Source: Vibrio splendidus
GTDB lineage: Bacteria; Pseudomonadota; Gammaproteobacteria; Enterobacterales; Vibrionaceae
Reading direction: 5' to 3'
DNA length: 64,000 nt
NCBI RefSeq assembly: GCF_001557875.1
Contig: NZ_LNRF01000001.1
Coordinates: forward strand, 930,001 to 994,000
Position numbers and translations under genes: made by a program. Below are positions 44,401 through 52,534 of the stretch, piece after piece (positions within the stretch are counted from its first letter, which is position 1; each line of letters begins with the position of its first letter). A model generated the notes under the pieces. It was not told where the DNA came from. It did no database searches and saw nothing but the letters and a program-made list of their open reading frames with translations.

Positions 44401-47400
44401 CATTGTCCGTCTGCACTTAGGTGGAACGTGCCATATTGACCGTTGACGCCACCGGTTGGTGTTTGTGTCCAACTCACCGTATCGTGGAGATCAACATCGT
44501 GTGCGACCACATTGCCGGAAACTGAAGCACCTGTTTGGGCATTTTCTACGACATGACCAAGTTCTGATTTGGAATCGATTACGACCCCATCCTCTGTGCC
44601 GTTAACCTTAACCGTAATAGGAAATTCAGTACCGTCGGTTGCTATTAGCTTTATTGATTCAGTTAATGATTCACCATGCTTTAATTCTTGCACGTGAACA
44701 TTATTATTGTCGCCAATATAACTCCAAGAATGCTCACCTTGATGGGGCCCACTGGTTATGGTGTGGAATTGGAATTTACCATAGGGTGTTGTAACGTCGA
44801 GATCAGCTCCTAAATCCCATGTGTATTGTTTACCCGCAAATTCGACCGTGACTTGTGTATTGGGACTGTCAACATCGGTAATCTGCAATGCCTGCCAATC
44901 AACGGCATCTAATAGCGAAACATTTGTACTCATTGGGGTGCGGATGTCTTCTGTAGCAACCCCGTGGTTAGCGCCAATAAACTCAGTTTTGTCTTCCACA
45001 GCAGCCAGCGTCATAGAGGCACTGGTATGCGTCGATGCGCCATGGTTATCCGTCACATCGTAGCTAAACTTAACGGCACCATTATAATTGCTATCAGGCG
45101 TGAAGGTAAATGTCCCATCATGCTTATCAGCAATCGAACCATGGTCTGCGTGAAGATTGGATATATGCAATCGGTCATAATCATCGACATCACTGGCATG
45201 AGCCAACAACTCGCGGCTATGCAGTACGACGGAATGATCTTCAGTGCCTGAGCTTAGGGAAACAGAGCTGGTTACAATTGGCACATCGTTGGTGGGCATA
45301 ACAGTAAAGCGCATATTGTGAACACTCGACAAGCCCTCACTGTCCGTAACTTTGACTGGGACATAGATTTGTAAATCACTCCCATAAGTTAATGAAGCGT
45401 GTTGGTATGCCGAATTAGATGGGTCGAAGGTGTAACTACCATCTGGATCTAAATGAAATCCAGCGGCACTCCCTAACGCTTCATACGTTAAAGTTTGTTT
45501 ATCACCTTTATCGGGATCGAGTCCATAGAGACTGCCATGTAGAACGCTTCCATCTTCAAAGGAAAACTCGTGTAAACTAGAGCGGGCAATCGTCGGTGTA
45601 TCACTCGTACCTTGAATCACAAATTCAATTTCCTTCGTTGTACCGTCAACGCTTTTTATTGTAAATCGGTCTGTTACATGCTCACCATCTCTTAGATGAT
45701 CAACGGTACTATTATCAATGTTATAGAAATAATTTCCGTTGGAGTTTATTTGTAAGTCACCACCGAATGAGCCTTTATAGAAAGACGTTATCTGTCCCGG
45801 AGCCATGGCAAATTGAGACTCGGAAGGGCCATCAGGGTCGATAACATGAAACTGCCCTTCTGAATGCAGAGAAGTAGTGCCACTGAGAACATGATCTTCT
45901 TTTAAAGTCACACCAGCTGCAATAATTTGGGCAGCATCTGATACCGCAACAAGTTGCAACGTTGCGCCCGTAGCAGTAACACCGCCATGTGCATCTTGCA
46001 CATCATAAGTGAAATGAACCTGACCGTTATAGTCTTTGCTTGGGGTAAAAGTGTAAGTGCCGTCATGGTTATCTAGAACAGACCCATGATCGGCATGAAG
46101 ATTCGTAATCGTCAGTTTGCCTATGTCATTGGTATCTACATCTATGGTGTTTGCCAAAAGTTCAGATGCAGTGATGGTTTGCGCGAGGTCTTCTTTACCG
46201 CTGTTGAGTTGCACCTCACCAGAGCAATACGGACGGTCGTTATCGCCATGAATGGTGATAACGATATCGTGTGTGGTACCATCTGCAGATTTAACGGTGA
46301 CAGTATCGGTTAGTGATTCCCCTTTGCCCAGATGATCAATAGCTCTGCCGGTTGCATCTTGGCCGATGGAGGCAAAGTAACTCCAATCTCCGTTAGTTTG
46401 AAGTATGACACGACCATGAGTGCCGTAATAAGTGCCTGTTTGGGCCTGGCTTTCACCTGCATCAGCATCCACTATCGATAGGTGGCCATCGGTATGGATT
46501 TCATCGTTCCACAACTTCCCGATATTTCCGTGCATATAGTCAGGTGAACGATCATCAACACTGCCAACGGACATACTGCCATCTGGTGCAGTATAGCCAT
46601 GTCCTTCATGGACATCGCCAATATCAACACCTGTTATAACTGCCACATCTCCCACAGCATCAATGTGAAGTGTGTTGGTAGCCTCTTTAGAGTCGGTATG
46701 TCCATCGTTAACAGTATATTTAAACTGAACATCGCCATTAAAATCTTGCGCAGGAACGAACTGAAGCTTACTAATGTCAGCTGTAGGGATCTGTTGTCCC
46801 GATGTAACATCATGTCCATCAAGCACAAACTTCCCTTGTGTTGCTAGTGGTAGATCTGTGATTGCTATGGAATGTAGCGTATCGCCAGTGTCGATATCAC
46901 TGAATCCAAATTGACTGGCTTGCATTTGGTAATGGGTATCTTCAGTACCGTTGCTCAGCGCGACTTGAGTAACGGTTGGTGCATCGTTGGTGCCGACTAC
47001 ATTAATGTGTAACTCGTAAGCCGTTCCATCATAGCTATGTACACGGTAGACAACGGTTTTAGTTTGCCCCTCGGCAAGGTGCTGCAAATTCGCGTTATTA
47101 ACGCTGTATCCCCAATTGCCCATGCTATCAATCCGTAACATGCCACCAAACGGGTCGTGAATGGCCGTTTCACCAAACTGGCTGTATTGGAATTTATCCT
47201 CACCACTATCAGGATCCACAACTTGTAGCCGCCCATTTGCGAGTTCGGTTGTTACTCCTGCATTGTGTCTGCTGTGAGGACCATCTTCAGTGACATGATC
47301 AGTCGATACCTCACTAATAATGGCTGAATCTGATGTTGCAGTAAGCATTGTCGATGCCGTTGCTTGTGCTGAACCACCATGAGCGTCTTTTACATCATAA

Positions 47401-50279
47401 GTGAAGTGGACTTGGCCGTTGTAATCTTTGTCCGGATGGAAAGTAAAGGAACCATCGGTATTATGCGTAACCGTGCCGTGATCAGCGGTAACAGCATCAA
47501 CGTACAAAGTGCTAGCATCGTTCTTATCAATATCACTCGCACCAGCTAGGAGCTGAGTTTGAGTGATATGCAATGTTTGATCTTCGGAACCTGCGGGTAA
47601 TACCCTAGAACCTGTGACCGTTGGATTATCGTTTGTCCCAGTAATGGTGATTTGTAATTCTTGCGTTGTGCCATCGACGGTATGCACTGTGACTTTATCG
47701 ACATAGGACTGACCTTGCCCTAAAGATTGAACCTGCTGAATATTATTATCCAGTTGGTAATGCCAATCGCCATCTGGAGTTACAATTACCTCTGCACCAA
47801 GTATGGATGTATAGCCAATGCCCGCATAATTATGCGCATGTATCACCGGATCAAACTTAGCCTCTCCAGAATCGCTATCGGAGACATGCATTTTCCCATC
47901 GGTTAACAACCATTGCATACCATTGATACGATCTTCTGTTACCGCACCTGTGGTTGTCCCCGTAATGACAGCTGCATCGTTTTTACCGTTTACCACTATT
48001 GCAATTTGGTGGGGTGTTCCATCGGCTGACTGAACAGTAATAATATCTTTTACTTGCTGACCTTGCCCAAGTGCTTGAACGGTCGGGTTTGAGTTATCTA
48101 GATCATAGGTCCACGAACCATTATCTGTTAAGTGTAATGTGCCTAAAGTTCCAATAATGTTGCTATTGGAGAAATGTGCTTCGCCTGTATCGATATCAGT
48201 GACAGTCAACGTACCAGAGGTTTGAAGCTGAAATTCTTCGGTGACAGCTCCTGAGCTTGTTCCACCAATAATTGCTTTGTCGTTAGTGCCATTTACCGTA
48301 ATCGTCACTTGATGTGGTGTGCCATCAGCAGAATGAACCGTGATGGTATCGGTCGCGGTTTTCCCTTGGCCTAATGCTTGAACTTTAGGGTTGGTATTAT
48401 CCAAATCGTACGTCCACGAACCAGAATCCGTTAAGTGCAGCGTACCAAACGTGCCCTGCACATTGCTATTGGAGAAATGCGCTTCACCCGTATCGACATC
48501 ACTAATCGTCAATGTACCGGATGTTTGCAGCTGAGTTTCTTCAGTCACAGCACCTGAACTTGAGCCACCAATAACCGCTCTGTCGTTCGTACCGTTTATG
48601 ATAATAGAAACTTGATGGGGTGTGCCGTCGGCAGAATGAATAGTTATGATGTCTGTTGTTAAAGAACCTTTACCAAGAGCTTGGACTTGTGGGTTTTTAT
48701 TATCTAGATCATAGGTCCAAGAGCCATTGTCTTTGAGGTGAAAAGTACCTAGTGTTCCCTGCAGGTCGGTATCAGAGAAATGCGCCTCTTTTGCATCGAT
48801 GTCACTTACGCTCAATTGACCTGAAACCGTGAGCTTATGATCTTCAATAACTTGATTCGATTGGGTACTTTTTCCAATAGCGAAAAATGAATTTGGTGAA
48901 CCCCCAGTGCTATTGGTGATCAAAGCTGAATCATTGGTGCCATTTATAGTAACGACGATTTGGTGTGCGGTACCATCGGCGGAATGAACCGTTATAATGT
49001 CTGTTGCAGTCGAACCTTGGGTAAGCTTTTGCACGTAGGGGCTATAGTTGTCTAGATCGTAGGTCCAAGCTCCATCCTTAGTGATGGTTAATGTCCCCAA
49101 ATGACCATTAACTTGAGACGCTTGAAAATGGTCTTCTCCAAGGTCTGGGTCTGTTACTGAAAGTTGTCCTTGTACTTGAGTTGTTAGATCCTCTATGACC
49201 GAGCCCGCGTCTACACCAGTGATAACCGCATTGTCATCGTTACCACCAATCGTCATATCTATGGTTTGTGGGGTACCATCTTTAGTGTGGATCGTGAAGC
49301 TTTCATGTAATGAAGTCGCTCCGGTTAACGCTTGAACGTTAGAAAGCGAGTTGTCTACTTGATACTGCCAGTGTCCATTCGCGTCTATGGTTAATGAGCC
49401 ATATTTACCTGAGATAACTTCTGGTGTTACTGAACTTTCATTTTGGTCAGGGTCAACGACGTCAATTTTACCATTCGCATGGAGTAAACCTTGTGAATCG
49501 ATATTGTGATCTTCGGTAACGACCCCAGTTAAATCACCAGAAATACTTGGCAAATCTTGTTTACCCGTTACCGGTATCTGAACAACGATGCTCGCACCAT
49601 TAGATAGGTGTAACGCAAAGTGATCAGTACCTTGTTGGTGTTGATTCAGCAAGATGTATTGAGGTGAGTTGGGGTTTAGAACGAACGTGTATTGGCCGTT
49701 TACATCGACATGAAGCTCTCCGTACGTCCCCTTGATCACTTCTGGAATAAAAGTGACGGGTGTAGTTGGTGTAGGAGGCGTGTTTGAATGACTAGGCTGA
49801 CCGTTACCTCCTGCTGAAATGGTTGGCATGGAGACTGAAGGTATGTAATGAACTTGCGGGTGTGAAAGCGTCGATAGGTGATGAGAAGGAACTAAATGCG
49901 TGTTTGCCCCGTGAGGGACCTGACTTTCATTGGTATTAGGGCTTTCTTGGCTCTCATTTGTTTGAGTGTTTGGATGAGCAGCTTCTAAGGGAGTTGCACC
50001 TACGTGTTTATCGACGATGGTTTCATCTGCAACACTATTTGTCGTTGTTAAATCTTTGTCATGGGGAGTATCACCTGACTCCTCGGTAGCTTCAGCGTGC
50101 TTAGCCAATGAGGGTAAGATCATCATGAGAGACTGGAAGAGTGGGATGTTAACCCTTAGGTGTGAATGCAGTCTGAGCTTCTTCTTTTTTGTTCTTTCTT
50201 TTGGCTTTAGCTCGCTGCTTTTTTCATTCTCTATTTTTGTATTTTTCTTATGTGTTTCGACGTTGTTGTTTTTAGCCAT
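41445..50279 (-). CDS. Giant VCBS/cadherin-like/Ig-like repeat protein, probable adhesin
   Basis: About 2944 residues from ATG 50279 (GGATGAG upstream; in-frame GTG at 50306 less likely). The N-terminus (about 1-60) is strongly basic, then has a hydrophobic segment ending AEA (about 44-64), then a Ser/Thr/His/Pro-rich linker. VCBS repeats follow from about 190 (units ending GTNDxxxI), alternating with cadherin-like modules (DYNGQVHFTYDVKDAHGG) up to about 2320. Then come two or three Ig-like modules (DLTNDTTPTITGHTDIPYSQ) and a C-terminal region with a proline run and a His/Asp-rich tail. I see no RTX nonapeptides. Convergent with, and presumably exported by, the adjacent ABC/HlyD system; adhesion is inferred from repeat type. 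Confidence 0.85.
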   Translation of the reverse strand: MAKNNNVETHKKNTKIENEKSSELKPKERTKKKKLRLHSHLRVNIPLFQSLMMILPSLAKHAEATEESGDTPHDKDLTTTNSVADETIVDKHVGATPLEAAHPNTQTNESQESPNTNESQVPHGANTHLVPSHHLSTLSHPQVHYIPSVSMPTISAGGNGQPSHSNTPPTPTTPVTFIPEVIKGTYGELHVDVNGQYTFVLNPNSPQYILLNQHQQGTDHFALHLSNGASIVVQIPVTGKQDLPSISGDLTGVVTEDHNIDSQGLLHANGKIDVVDPDQNESSVTPEVISGKYGSLTIDANGHWQYQVDNSLSNVQALTGATSLHESFTIHTKDGTPQTIDMTIGGNDDNAVITGVDAGSVIEDLTTQVQGQLSVTDPDLGEDHFQASQVNGHLGTLTITKDGAWTYDLDNYSPYVQKLTQGSTATDIITVHSADGTAHQIVVTINGTNDSALITNSTGGSPNSFFAIGKSTQSNQVIEDHKLTVSGQLSVSDIDAKEAHFSDTDLQGTLGTFHLKDNGSWTYDLDNKNPQVQALGKGSLTTDIITIHSADGTPHQVSIIINGTNDRAVIGGSSSGAVTEETQLQTSGTLTISDVDTGEAHFSNSNVQGTFGTLHLTDSGSWTYDLDNTNPKVQALGQGKTATDTITVHSADGTPHQVTITVNGTNDKAIIGGTSSGAVTEEFQLQTSGTLTVTDIDTGEAHFSNSNIIGTLGTLHLTDNGSWTYDLDNSNPTVQALGQGQQVKDIITVQSADGTPHQIAIVVNGKNDAAVITGTTTGAVTEDRINGMQWLLTDGKMHVSDSDSGEAKFDPVIHAHNYAGIGYTSILGAEVIVTPDGDWHYQLDNNIQQVQSLGQGQSYVDKVTVHTVDGTTQELQITITGTNDNPTVTGSRVLPAGSEDQTLHITQTQLLAGASDIDKNDASTLYVDAVTADHGTVTHNTDGSFTFHPDKDYNGQVHFTYDVKDAHGGSAQATASTMLTATSDSAIISEVSTDHVTEDGPHSRHNAGVTTELANGRLQVVDPDSGEDKFQYSQFGETAIHDPFGGMLRIDSMGNWGYSVNNANLQHLAEGQTKTVVYRVHSYDGTAYELHINVVGTNDAPTVTQVALSNGTEDTHYQMQASQFGFSDIDTGDTLHSIAITDLPLATQGKFVLDGHDVTSGQQIPTADISKLQFVPAQDFNGDVQFKYTVNDGHTDSKEATNTLHIDAVGDVAVITGVDIGDVHEGHGYTAPDGSMSVGSVDDRSPDYMHGNIGKLWNDEIHTDGHLSIVDADAGESQAQTGTYYGTHGRVILQTNGDWSYFASIGQDATGRAIDHLGKGESLTDTVTVKSADGTTHDIVITIHGDNDRPYCSGEVQLNSGKEDLAQTITASELLANTIDVDTNDIGKLTITNLHADHGSVLDNHDGTYTFTPSKDYNGQVHFTYDVQDAHGGVTATGATLQLVAVSDAAQIIAAGVTLKEDHVLSGTTSLHSEGQFHVIDPDGPSESQFAMAPGQITSFYKGSFGGDLQINSNGNYFYNIDNSTVDHLRDGEHVTDRFTIKSVDGTTKEIEFVIQGTSDTPTIARSSLHEFSFEDGSVLHGSLYGLDPDKGDKQTLTYEALGSAAGFHLDPDGSYTFDPSNSAYQHASLTYGSDLQIYVPVKVTDSEGLSSVHNMRFTVMPTNDVPIVTSSVSLSSGTEDHSVVLHSRELLAHASDVDDYDRLHISNLHADHGSIADKHDGTFTFTPDSNYNGAVKFSYDVTDNHGASTHTSASMTLAAVEDKTEFIGANHGVATEDIRTPMSTNVSLLDAVDWQALQITDVDSPNTQVTVEFAGKQYTWDLGADLDVTTPYGKFQFHTITSGPHQGEHSWSYIGDNNNVHVQELKHGESLTESIKLIATDGTEFPITVKVNGTEDGVVIDSKSELGHVVENAQTGASVSGNVVAHDVDLHDTVSWTQTPTGGVNGQYGTFHLSADGQWHYDVDQSKATKLGDGDEYWEHFTVEAVSTDGSHVSKSVSVIVHGNNDAPTVLRGEVTLPAGKEDTSIHITQAQLVANAIDIDANDRGWLHVQNLTADHGSLVSNSDGSFTFNPAPNYNGTVHFTYDVADRHGGITHTGANTTLAAVNDAAVFSGVDTGSVTEDHNVHASVQGNYSYKLETSGTLTATDTDTGESGFDFRTLITASTHPEWAPYQSKLGGQLEIDQHGNWNYYIDNRKPEVQGLGAGETLTDTVTIQSKDGTPHVITVTIQGTNDAPILGVNQTSSTTGTLTKTDMDVTDSHTFSVVNTTGQFGSLSVDPNTGDYVYTPNTSITGMSYNSATNTYHGVDVFEVKVNDGHTEDSKFITFDASGHITMSPTGGLVISTTVPQQPTVTTTLPTLLMVNNVAPTNSVTLDLASTSDSGSSNTDNLTNDTTPTITGHTDIPYSQVTVYDGSTPVGHALSDASGQYSVAVSNLSDGDHNLIAKALAPSSVLPATSSLLSVHIDTQVHVGIQTDPITADNVINAQESNSSIDITGSVSGDFNAGDIVTLYVNGTQHTGMVDAKGHYSIAVPGSELIADTDQKIEASIAVTDSAGNSAQATADVTYQIDTQVSVPTITFENAGADNLYSKAEIARGQANTITATVTPPGDAKIGEHLVVNGQDHVLDAHTLQHGIQIEVHPGSNVQATMTDEHGNTAGSQGFAASAIPEPIVVRPPSGSHQVSGTLGVPPLLPSLTPVPTAQSGWRIHLPNGQYVTSHHGQYGTLTIDPQTGHLHYQEQAQVHTGPHGSASGIGQHEDKFEVALQGTNQDEVVAHVNVQILSHGPGHSGKLTIGTEVVDMTITPVVHASHPAPPPPPPVQHDEPDIASQADFTVTLSDDSNLDLTQQTHQEPDQKTNHHGAAAYLDALGIKPDATSTTVLDQPADMDIVLAQVDQPDAATHDQAHLDMSDALEHHDANINHNQDDEHHHHNDVDGLPDIDPNS
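47964..48840 (-). repeat. Near-identical tandem VCBS units in the giant gene
   Basis: Two 303-nt units (48569-48267 and 48266-47964) encode 101-residue VCBS repeats that differ at a minority of residues. A third related unit lies just upstream to about 48840. Shared segments are SSGAVTEE, LQTSGTLT, DTGEAHFSNSN and GSWTYDLDN. The high similarity points to recent duplication or gene conversion. Confidence 0.75.
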
Positions 50280-50476
50280 TTTCTCATCCGTGAATCTTGG
50301 TTGCACTTTCTTAAGTAAAATACACAGATAGAGATTTCGCGAGGTAATCGGATAATATTTAAAGAAAATTTCCTTAAATCAAACGACTCTCTCACTTTAG
50401 TGTAAGGCGTGTTGAATAATCCTTGGTCAATCAGTTAAAAATTTCATCAATGAGTTAAGGATAACGCTTAACAAGC

Positions 50477-50507
50477 TTGACCTTACCCTAAGGGCAACCT
50501 TTATAGT
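50477..50507 (+). promoter_or_regulatory. MerR-family (CueR-like) copper promoter
   Basis: TTGACC (50477-50482) and TATAGT (50502-50507) are separated by 19 nt, the over-long spacer that defines MerR-family promoters. The spacer contains the dyad ACCTTACCC/AAGGGCAACCT, close to the copA operator of E. coli read by CueR. It lies 26 nt before the first gene of the copper operon. A cueR gene is not in the window. Confidence 0.75.
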
Positions 50508-50532
50508 CGTCTTATAAATTTAAAGGTTAGCT

Positions 50533-50997
50533 ATGACAAACACACTCCGAACAACTTGGATTACTGTTTTCAGCATCATCGCGATGTTGATGTCTAGCTA
50601 TGCTTCAAGCTCATCAGCCATGATGACTGACATTATGATGATGGAAATGAGTTCGGGTAAATCGGCTTGTTACCACAGCGATACTTCGGCTAATGACTCA
50701 ATGTCGGGATGCCATGTGATGAGTCAAGAAGTACACGCCGAACACTCTACTATGAGTGCCCATGATTTGATGGCTCAATGCGATATGTCTTCAATGAGCG
50801 AAGACGGCAGTCAGATGATGGGTAACCATTGTTCGAGTGCCGGTTGTTGTGCCTCAGTATGTTCTGCAACTTCTTATCCAATTCAGGCTGTTCAAGCCGC
50901 TAATCCATTTGTCTCTTCACTAGCTCGTTTTCAATCTGTCACTATCGGTCAAAAAGTGACTCGTGCACAATCTTTGCTACGCCCACCTTCCGCATAA
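50533..50997 (+). CDS. Met/His/Cys-rich exported protein, possible copper binder
   Basis: 154 residues. An N-terminal hydrophobic segment (about 8-28: TWITVFSIIAMLMSSYASS) acts as signal peptide. The next 85 residues are packed with Met, His and Cys: MMTDIMMMEMS, CYHSD, GCHVMSQEVHAEHSTMSAHD, and the cluster NHCSSAGCCASVC (cysteines at about 46, 60, 83, 100, 105, 106, 110). I recognise no named family. Composition and its place as first gene behind a CueR-type promoter suggest periplasmic copper/silver binding. AAAGG precedes the ATG. 94-99 nt separate it from the CusC-like gene. Confidence 0.75.
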   Translation: MTNTLRTTWITVFSIIAMLMSSYASSSSAMMTDIMMMEMSSGKSACYHSDTSANDSMSGCHVMSQEVHAEHSTMSAHDLMAQCDMSSMSEDGSQMMGNHCSSAGCCASVCSATSYPIQAVQAANPFVSSLARFQSVTIGQKVTRAQSLLRPPSA

Positions 50998-51096
50998 ATC
51001 TATATCTAAAAATACAGCTCTATCAGTTAGATAAATCTGATAAGCCATTCTTTTTTATGCGCTAATTAGCGCTAGATATGGACATTCATTGTGAAT

Positions 51097-52524
51097 ATGA
51101 AACCAACAACCTCTGTGTTTGTCATGAACACGAGCTTAGTGGTTGCTGCTGCCTTGCCTATGGCCTTGTTTTCAAGTGCTACGCTCGCGGCTACCACGGC
51201 GTCAGCTTCAAATGCTCAACATATTTCAGCACAGGACCAACTAAGCTCGACGCAGCAACTCAATACACTGATTGAGATCGCGTTAAGCCAAGATGGAAAT
51301 CGCAAACAGTACTTTGCTCAGTCTCAAGCGATGCGAGAAACGGGTATTGCCAGCGCGACCTTAATGGACCCGAAATTGAAAGTCGGATTTGGCGGTTTGC
51401 CTGTCGATAGCTTTCAATTCGATGAAGACCCGATGACCAATATATCGGTAGGACTGATGCAGCAGTTTGAGCGTGGCGATACGCTTAACCTCCAACAGAA
51501 AAAGGCAGGCCAACAGGCAGATGCTTTAGCTTTGCAGGTGCAAGCAAGAGAATTGACGGTTGCGAATAGCATGACGCAGCTTTGGCTTGAGTTAGATTAT
51601 CAGCAAAAGGCTGAGTCGGTGATTCGTCAAAATCGTCGTTTGTTGGTTGAGCTTGAAAATTATGTACAAACTAATTACTCGATTGGTAAAAGTGAAGCGC
51701 AAGATCTGCTTAATGCTCAGCTTCAAGTGAGCAAGCTTGATGAGAAACTTCAGGCAAACCAGCAAGTTCAGCGCCGCTTAATCTCTCAGCTTTCTGAATG
51801 GTTGGGATCTGATTGGTTAGGCTCTCAGATTCTTGATTCTCAGGGCACACTGAATGCAACTAACCAAATCGATTGGTCGTTGTTGGAAAGCAAATTAGCG
51901 ACCAATATCGATGCAACCAAGCACTATCAACTGTTGATGGACCATCCGCTCGTTAAGATAACGGATGCGACCATCTCGTCTAATCAGACACTAGTTGAAT
52001 TGGCAGAACAAGCTTACACACCTCAGTTTGGTGTGGAAGTGATGTATGCCCATCGACAAGCAAACAACATGGCGGGCGAACCAGCGTCTGATCTTGTGAG
52101 TGCTTATCTAACGGTCGACATCCCTCTATTTACGGGCAACCGACAAGACAAGAACCTGTCTGCGGCTCAGTATCAAGTTGGTGCGGCTAAATCCCAAAAA
52201 GACACATTACTTTCCCAAATGAACGCGCAAGTGAATGCGTTATTGGTGGATAAGGCGAACCTAACCCAACGTTTAGAGCGTTACCAAAATTCCTTATTAC
52301 CTCAGACGACGGCACGGATCAGTGCAGTTGAAAGAGGCTATCAAAACAACACCGCACAATTTAATGATGTGATCTCTGCAACGGCAGACGAGCTTGCTCT
52401 AAAGCTAGAACAACAGCGTTTGCTTACCGATCTCAACATCGTGAACAGCAAGCTCGCGTCACTCGTTAGTGGCTTTGATTATCAAGTTGAACAACCACAA
52501 CTTACCGCGACAAACCATCAATAA
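51097..52524 (+). CDS. cusC: CusC/TolC-family outer-membrane factor of copper efflux
   Basis: 475 residues. Signal peptide ends at ATLAATT; there is no lipobox, unlike E. coli CusC. The two-fold outer-membrane efflux domain has typical long helices (QADALALQVQARELTVANSMTQLWLELDYQQ; NYSIGKSEAQDLLNAQLQVSKLDEKL; VDKANLTQRLERYQNSLLPQT). It forms the trimeric channel for the CusBA pump encoded downstream. Start codon is uncertain: ATG 51097, GTG 51091 and ATG 51124 are all in frame and none has a strong ribosome-binding site. The cusB gene follows after 10 nt. Confidence 0.85.
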   Translation: MKPTTSVFVMNTSLVVAAALPMALFSSATLAATTASASNAQHISAQDQLSSTQQLNTLIEIALSQDGNRKQYFAQSQAMRETGIASATLMDPKLKVGFGGLPVDSFQFDEDPMTNISVGLMQQFERGDTLNLQQKKAGQQADALALQVQARELTVANSMTQLWLELDYQQKAESVIRQNRRLLVELENYVQTNYSIGKSEAQDLLNAQLQVSKLDEKLQANQQVQRRLISQLSEWLGSDWLGSQILDSQGTLNATNQIDWSLLESKLATNIDATKHYQLLMDHPLVKITDATISSNQTLVELAEQAYTPQFGVEVMYAHRQANNMAGEPASDLVSAYLTVDIPLFTGNRQDKNLSAAQYQVGAAKSQKDTLLSQMNAQVNALLVDKANLTQRLERYQNSLLPQTTARISAVERGYQNNTAQFNDVISATADELALKLEQQRLLTDLNIVNSKLASLVSGFDYQVEQPQLTATNHQ

Positions 52525-52534
52525 GGAACAGACA

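Noticed and set aside
41445..50279. RTX toxin
   Set aside because: No RTX nonapeptides, toxin or protease domains are visible; the repeats are VCBS, cadherin-like and Ig-like, which fit adhesins.
51097..52524. TolC-like protein as outer-membrane partner of the ABC/HlyD secretion genes
   Set aside because: It is 10 nt from cusB and in the copper operon behind its own promoter; the giant gene and two transcription units separate it from the secretion genes.
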